Source: Pseudomonadota bacterium
Lineage (GTDB): Bacteria; Myxococcota; Bradymonadia; UBA4248
NCBI GenBank assembly: GCA_017613855.1
Contig: JAGACY010000072.1
Coordinates: 1 to 7,703, forward strand
Reading direction: 5' to 3'
DNA: 7,703 nt
The notes beneath the pieces were generated by a model. That model had not been told where the DNA came from and ran no database searches. It worked only from the letters and a program-made list of their open reading frames with translations. Position 1 is the first letter of the stretch; each line of letters opens with the position of its first letter. Shown piece by piece: positions 5,341 to 7,703 of the stretch. The translations under genes and the position numbers were made by a program.

Positions 5341-6548
5341 TAACATTTCCCGCATTTCATGGCTGCAGCAATGACATCCTGCGGGCGAGGGGTGCGCTTA
5401 AAGAAAACCATTTCAATGGGCAAATCCGAAAGCTTTTGTTTGTCCATCTTTAATTTGTCACTCAGTACGAGAATGAGATTTCCCGGTGAATTGTGCAGAT
5501 TTTTAAGACGCCGGTTGAGGTAATCTGCACGCCAAAGGCCAATCACTTCGACATGGGCCGTAATTCCGGTACTTTTGTTTCTGAGTGAAAAATCGGGAAT
5601 CCAGACATTTTGTGGGCCAATCTGCAGAATGGGAGTGTCGTGTGTAATTTCCCAAAGAGGATTGACCTCGGGAATGCGTTTTTCAAGTTGCTCAGCTTCC
5701 TCGGATGGACGCTGAATCAAGTGGACTGGCGGCGCTTCAAAGTCATCCGGTTTGAGCTGCCACGTACATTTCTTGCCGTCGAGTTCGAGTTCTGCCGTCG
5801 CATGCCAGGCCGAAAATAAATAGAGTGTCGGTAAAAACATCGCCAGCGAGGACGCATATTTTTGAGGTTGCGGCAACACGGATGAGGGACCATCTATGGC
5901 AAACTGCCAGAAACTATCGGTGATAGGCTGAGCTTCGAACAGGAGGTTAAAAAATCGCAGGGTTTGAAAGAGTTTTCTCAGGGTTTGTGCTGGCTCGGTA
6001 CCAATATCAATCGTAAATGTCAGCTTTGTTGCATAGAGAAGCAGGGATTTGGCTAAAGTCAGGTTGTATTCGGCAATGAGCTCGTCGGGTTCGAGGTCCT
6101 CAAAGGATTGAATCTTTCGTTCATTCCTCAGATCTGAATACAAATGCTCATCCATCTGGATGTCAGAAAAATGGAATTTTTCGGCTGTACGTTTGAGAAT
6201 GTCATCGCGCCAGCCCATCTGTAAAAAAGTTTTGCCATCGATTTGAGCGGCCTGTTTGAACAATTCTTCCCTCAAAACAACGGGATCGATATCGAAAGCC
6301 TCATCGAAAGTCAGCCGTGATTCCAAGATGTGAATCAACCCTCGAATGAGTCTGTGCCGCTGACTGGAAAGGCAAAGGGGTTCCAGACTTTCGCTTAAAT
6401 CTCCATAGCTGGCATCCGGACAATACCGAAAACAATCCAGCAATTGTTCGGCAATTTGCACAACACTCGCGGTTTTCTTGATGTATTGCGGTGATGCGTT
6501 GGGACCGTCAATTTTGAAGCGCTGTAAATCCTTGGGAAGAAGAGGCAT
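5340..6548 (-). CDS. DUF790 / Bax1-like nuclease
   Basis: 402-aa predicted cytoplasmic DNA nuclease of the DUF790 family, whose archaeal member Bax1 partners the XPB helicase and cuts unwound DNA in nucleotide-excision-type repair. The family landmarks occur in order: LLPKDLQRFKIDG (3-15), the helical EQLLDCFRYCPDASYGDLSE region (34-53), EYNLTLAKSLLLYATKL (160-176), FAIDGPSSVL (216-225), AMFLPTLYLFSAWHATAEL (236-254), then the catalytic core WIPDFSL (316-322) with D319 and HVEVIGLW (332-339) with E334, followed by YLNRRLKNL (343-351). These acidic residues match a PD-(D/E)XK-like site. The protein ends in CGKC, a terminal CxxC not diagnostic of anything. Length is typical. The ATG at 6548 starts at the conserved N-terminus but has no Shine-Dalgarno sequence, because the upstream DNA is repeat. 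No XPB-type helicase gene is visible next to it, which is unusual for the family. The gene is isolated on both sides by repeat-containing gaps. Confidence 0.88.
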   Translation of the reverse strand: MPLLPKDLQRFKIDGPNASPQYIKKTASVVQIAEQLLDCFRYCPDASYGDLSESLEPLCLSSQRHRLIRGLIHILESRLTFDEAFDIDPVVLREELFKQAAQIDGKTFLQMGWRDDILKRTAEKFHFSDIQMDEHLYSDLRNERKIQSFEDLEPDELIAEYNLTLAKSLLLYATKLTFTIDIGTEPAQTLRKLFQTLRFFNLLFEAQPITDSFWQFAIDGPSSVLPQPQKYASSLAMFLPTLYLFSAWHATAELELDGKKCTWQLKPDDFEAPPVHLIQRPSEEAEQLEKRIPEVNPLWEITHDTPILQIGPQNVWIPDFSLRNKSTGITAHVEVIGLWRADYLNRRLKNLHNSPGNLILVLSDKLKMDKQKLSDLPIEMVFFKRTPRPQDVIAAAMKCGKC

Positions 6549-6603
6549 TTTGAATTTGCAAAACTAGAGGGGAAGTCTGAAGCTAGTGGTGAAGGGCATT
6601 TCA

Positions 6604-6638
6604 AATGCGTAATGCGTAATGCGTAATGCGCAATTGAA
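6604..6638 (+). repeat. Heptamer cassette AATGCGT in repeat unit 1
   Basis: Five phased heptamers: AATGCGT three times (6604-6624), AATGCGC (6625-6631) and the boundary AATTGAA (6632-6638). The AATGCGC variant is the same heptamer that is repeated on the opposite strand at 3513-3526. A short palindrome GCATTT-C-AAATGC (6596-6608) overlaps the left edge. Confidence 0.93.
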
Positions 6639-6686
6639 ATGCAAAACTAAAGGTGAAATCTGAAGCTAATTGTGAATCGCATACAA

Positions 6687-6721
6687 AATTAGCAGTGAGC
6701 AATTAGCAGTGAGCAATTGGG
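6687..6721 (+). repeat. Heptamer cassette AATTAGC/AGTGAGC in repeat unit 2
   Basis: Two alternating heptamers form a 14-bp dimer repeated twice: AATTAGC then AGTGAGC (6687-6700 and 6701-6714), closed by AATTGGG (6715-6721). It occupies the same slot and has the same 35-bp length as the AATGCGT cassette of unit 1, so units differ by cassette, not by size. Confidence 0.93.
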
Positions 6722-6736
6722 ATGCAAAACTAAAGG
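6713..6736 (+). repeat. Dispersed 24-bp repeat junction, plus-strand copy
   Basis: Exact inverted copy of 3491-3514. It joins the last heptamer of the unit 2 cassette to the start of unit 3 (TGCAAAACTAAAGG). Perfect identity over 24 bp at two sites more than 3 kb apart in one small window shows a dispersed element rather than chance. Confidence 0.9.
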
Positions 6737-6794
6737 GCGACTCTGAAGCTAAAATTTTCATTTTTTAGGAATAAACTTAAGAATACCCCCATTA

Positions 6795-6920
6795 CTAACT
6801 GCTAACTGCTAACTGCTAACTGCTAACTGCTAACTGCTAACTGCTAACTGCTAACTGCTAACTGCTAACTGCTAACTGCTAACTGCTAACTGCTAACTGC
6901 TAACTGCTAACTGCTAACTG
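6795..6920 (-). repeat. Large heptamer array, 18 perfect copies
   Basis: CTAACTG is repeated 18 times without a mismatch on the plus strand (minus strand AGTTAGC in the phase used for the other arrays). Degenerate heptamers flank it in phase: CCCCATT (6787-6793) on the left and GTTAATT (6920-6926) on the right. The right-hand one contains the last codon and stop of the TPR gene. Because the period is 7, stop codons occur in all reading frames on both strands. Perfect homogeneity implies recent expansion and likely length polymorphism. The copy number could also be affected by assembly. Confidence 0.97.
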
Positions 6921-7703
6921 TTAATTGCTACTGCATTGATAGTCGCGCGAAGCCTTATAATATGAATTGTCCGGCGCAATTTCGACGAGGCGCGTATAAG
7001 TGGCGCAAGCTTTTTGAGGATCCTGGACATGAACTTCATAGAGTTTGGCCATGTATTGAATGGATTGCTCCGTGAGTGCACATTTGCTTGCATCTGCTTT
7101 TTCATAATGTGAAATGGCATCTGCAAAATCATGATGGGCATAGAGCGCATCTGCATAGGCTATGAGGACATTGCATGCATTTGGAGCCAAATCGTAGGCA
7201 GCTTTGGCTGCCTCGAGTGCACGGTCAACATCGAGGAAACTCAGTAATATTGCCGATTTGTGTACTTTGGGGTCTGCCGATTTGGGATGATGCTCAATTG
7301 CCTGATTGAGTTTATCGAGTGCTTCATTGTCTTTGTTCTGAGCATGCAGAATGCGTGACGAAATCATGAGCACATCGAGATTTTGTGGATCTTTTTCGAG
7401 GGCAGCATTGGTATAAAGCAATGCTTCATCCCACTTATTTTGATTCATTGCAATTTGAGCCAGCGCCAGAGAGGCTTCAATGCTTTCGGGGGATTTGGCA
7501 TCTTTATCGATGATTTGGTGAGCCAGTAGCTCTGTTTTTTCGACATCATTCTGCGCAATGCTTTGGCGTAAAGAAGCCAATTCCTCAGAAATCTGGGGCG
7601 CTTCAGGCTGAGCTTCGGACGGGGCTGGCTCTGGGGCAGGTTCGGCAGCGACAGTTGGCTGTGTCGGTGTTTCGGTTTGCTGAGCACTCTGGGTTGAAGC
7701 ACA
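6921..7703 (-). CDS. TPR-repeat protein, probable lipoprotein, partial (N-terminus off right edge)
   Basis: The frame is open from the right edge to TAA at 6921-6923, giving 260 codons, so the true start is outside the window; an apparent TTG start at 7580 is internal. The first visible codon is Cys (CASTQSAQQ), followed by a ~40-residue linker rich in Pro, Ala, Glu, Gln and Thr. This is how a mature lipoprotein begins after lipobox cleavage, but the signal peptide itself is not visible, so that is inference. The rest (about 42-255) is helical TPR units: ASLALAQIAMNQNKWDEALLYTNAALEKDPQN, then ILHAQNKDNEALDKLNQAIEHHP, then a unit ending AAKAAYDLAPN, then YADALYAHHDFADAISHYEKA, and finally KLYEVHVQDPQKACATYTRLVEIAPDN. 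It would act as a scaffold, likely in the periplasm if lipidated. The final codons AAT-TAA lie in a degenerate heptamer of the large array. Confidence 0.85.
   Translation of the reverse strand, partial: CASTQSAQQTETPTQPTVAAEPAPEPAPSEAQPEAPQISEELASLRQSIAQNDVEKTELLAHQIIDKDAKSPESIEASLALAQIAMNQNKWDEALLYTNAALEKDPQNLDVLMISSRILHAQNKDNEALDKLNQAIEHHPKSADPKVHKSAILLSFLDVDRALEAAKAAYDLAPNACNVLIAYADALYAHHDFADAISHYEKADASKCALTEQSIQYMAKLYEVHVQDPQKACATYTRLVEIAPDNSYYKASRDYQCSSN

Larger units (their letters stand above)
6557..6793 (+). repeat. 83-bp higher-order tandem repeat, two full units and a third 5' part
   Basis: TGCAAAACT starts at 6557, 6640 and 6723, exactly 83 bp apart. In each unit TCTGAAGCTA follows at the same offset (6576, 6659, 6742). 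Units 1 and 2 continue with GTGAA and GCAT, then hold a heptamer cassette (6604-6638 and 6687-6721), and end in AATTGxxA. The cassette sequences differ completely between the units although their total length is kept. Unit 3 loses similarity after about 6752 and continues into an AT-rich stretch with a small inverted repeat (CTAAAA 6749-6754, TTTTAG 6763-6768) before the large array. No coding potential is apparent. This fills most of the 372-bp gap between the TPR and DUF790 genes. Confidence 0.9.

Noticed and set aside
6557..6793. CRISPR-like array (constant part plus variable part)
   Set aside because: Only two full units, the variable parts are themselves heptamer tandem repeats rather than unique spacers, and no cas genes are present.
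7445..7702. 85-codon minus-strand frame overlapping the TPR gene start region
   Set aside because: It is out of frame with the TPR coding sequence, whose frame is open to the edge and has clear repeats and a lipoprotein-like linker.

Overview
This window is a tightly packed run of eight genes, all on the minus strand, from a bacterium with mid-range GC (judged by eye, not counted). Gene content suggests a deltaproteobacterial, probably Myxococcota-like, lineage. The clues are an FHA-domain sigma-54 activator, a DUF4388 (PATAN) protein on a degenerate receiver, a helical-repeat protein of a type I recall from that group, a DUF790/Bax1 nuclease and a TPR protein with a Pro/Ala/Glu-rich leader. 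This placement is an inference; there is no rRNA or other marker gene to fix it.

In order of transcription (right to left) the layout is: a TPR protein cut by the right edge (7703 to 6921); a 372-bp non-coding stretch full of repeats; a DUF790/Bax1-like nuclease (6548-5340); a 120-bp gap with a short heptamer array and a hairpin; recR (5219-4623); a DUS3-like tRNA-dihydrouridine synthase (4573-3560); an 82-bp gap made almost entirely of repeat; a pseudo-receiver + DUF4388 protein (3477-2320); a 67-aa unknown protein (2305-2102); an FHA + sigma-54 AAA+ + Fis-type regulator (2034-643); and a helical-repeat protein running off the left edge (636 to <1). The Bax1-like nuclease and RecR are DNA-repair genes and the Dus enzyme modifies RNA. 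The four genes on the left look like a signalling/regulatory operon, with gaps of 14, 67 and 6 nt.

The most unusual content is between the genes. Three of the gaps carry arrays with a strict 7-bp period. Their heptamers differ from array to array, but nearly all fit one degenerate pattern, ARTKVGY (for example AATTAGC, AATGCGC, AGTGAGC, AGTTAGC). Some arrays sit inside a higher-order repeat of exactly 83 bp, and its junction sequence recurs in inverted orientation more than 3 kb away, where it supplies the ribosome binding site of another gene. The largest array has 18 perfect heptamers and starts at the stop codon of the TPR gene. This looks like a dispersed, internally homogenising repeat family with the period conserved more than the sequence. 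The second notable item is the bacterial dihydrouridine synthase, which resembles eukaryotic DUS3 more than DusA/B/C.

No tRNA, rRNA, CRISPR array, insertion sequence or convincing intrinsic terminator was seen.
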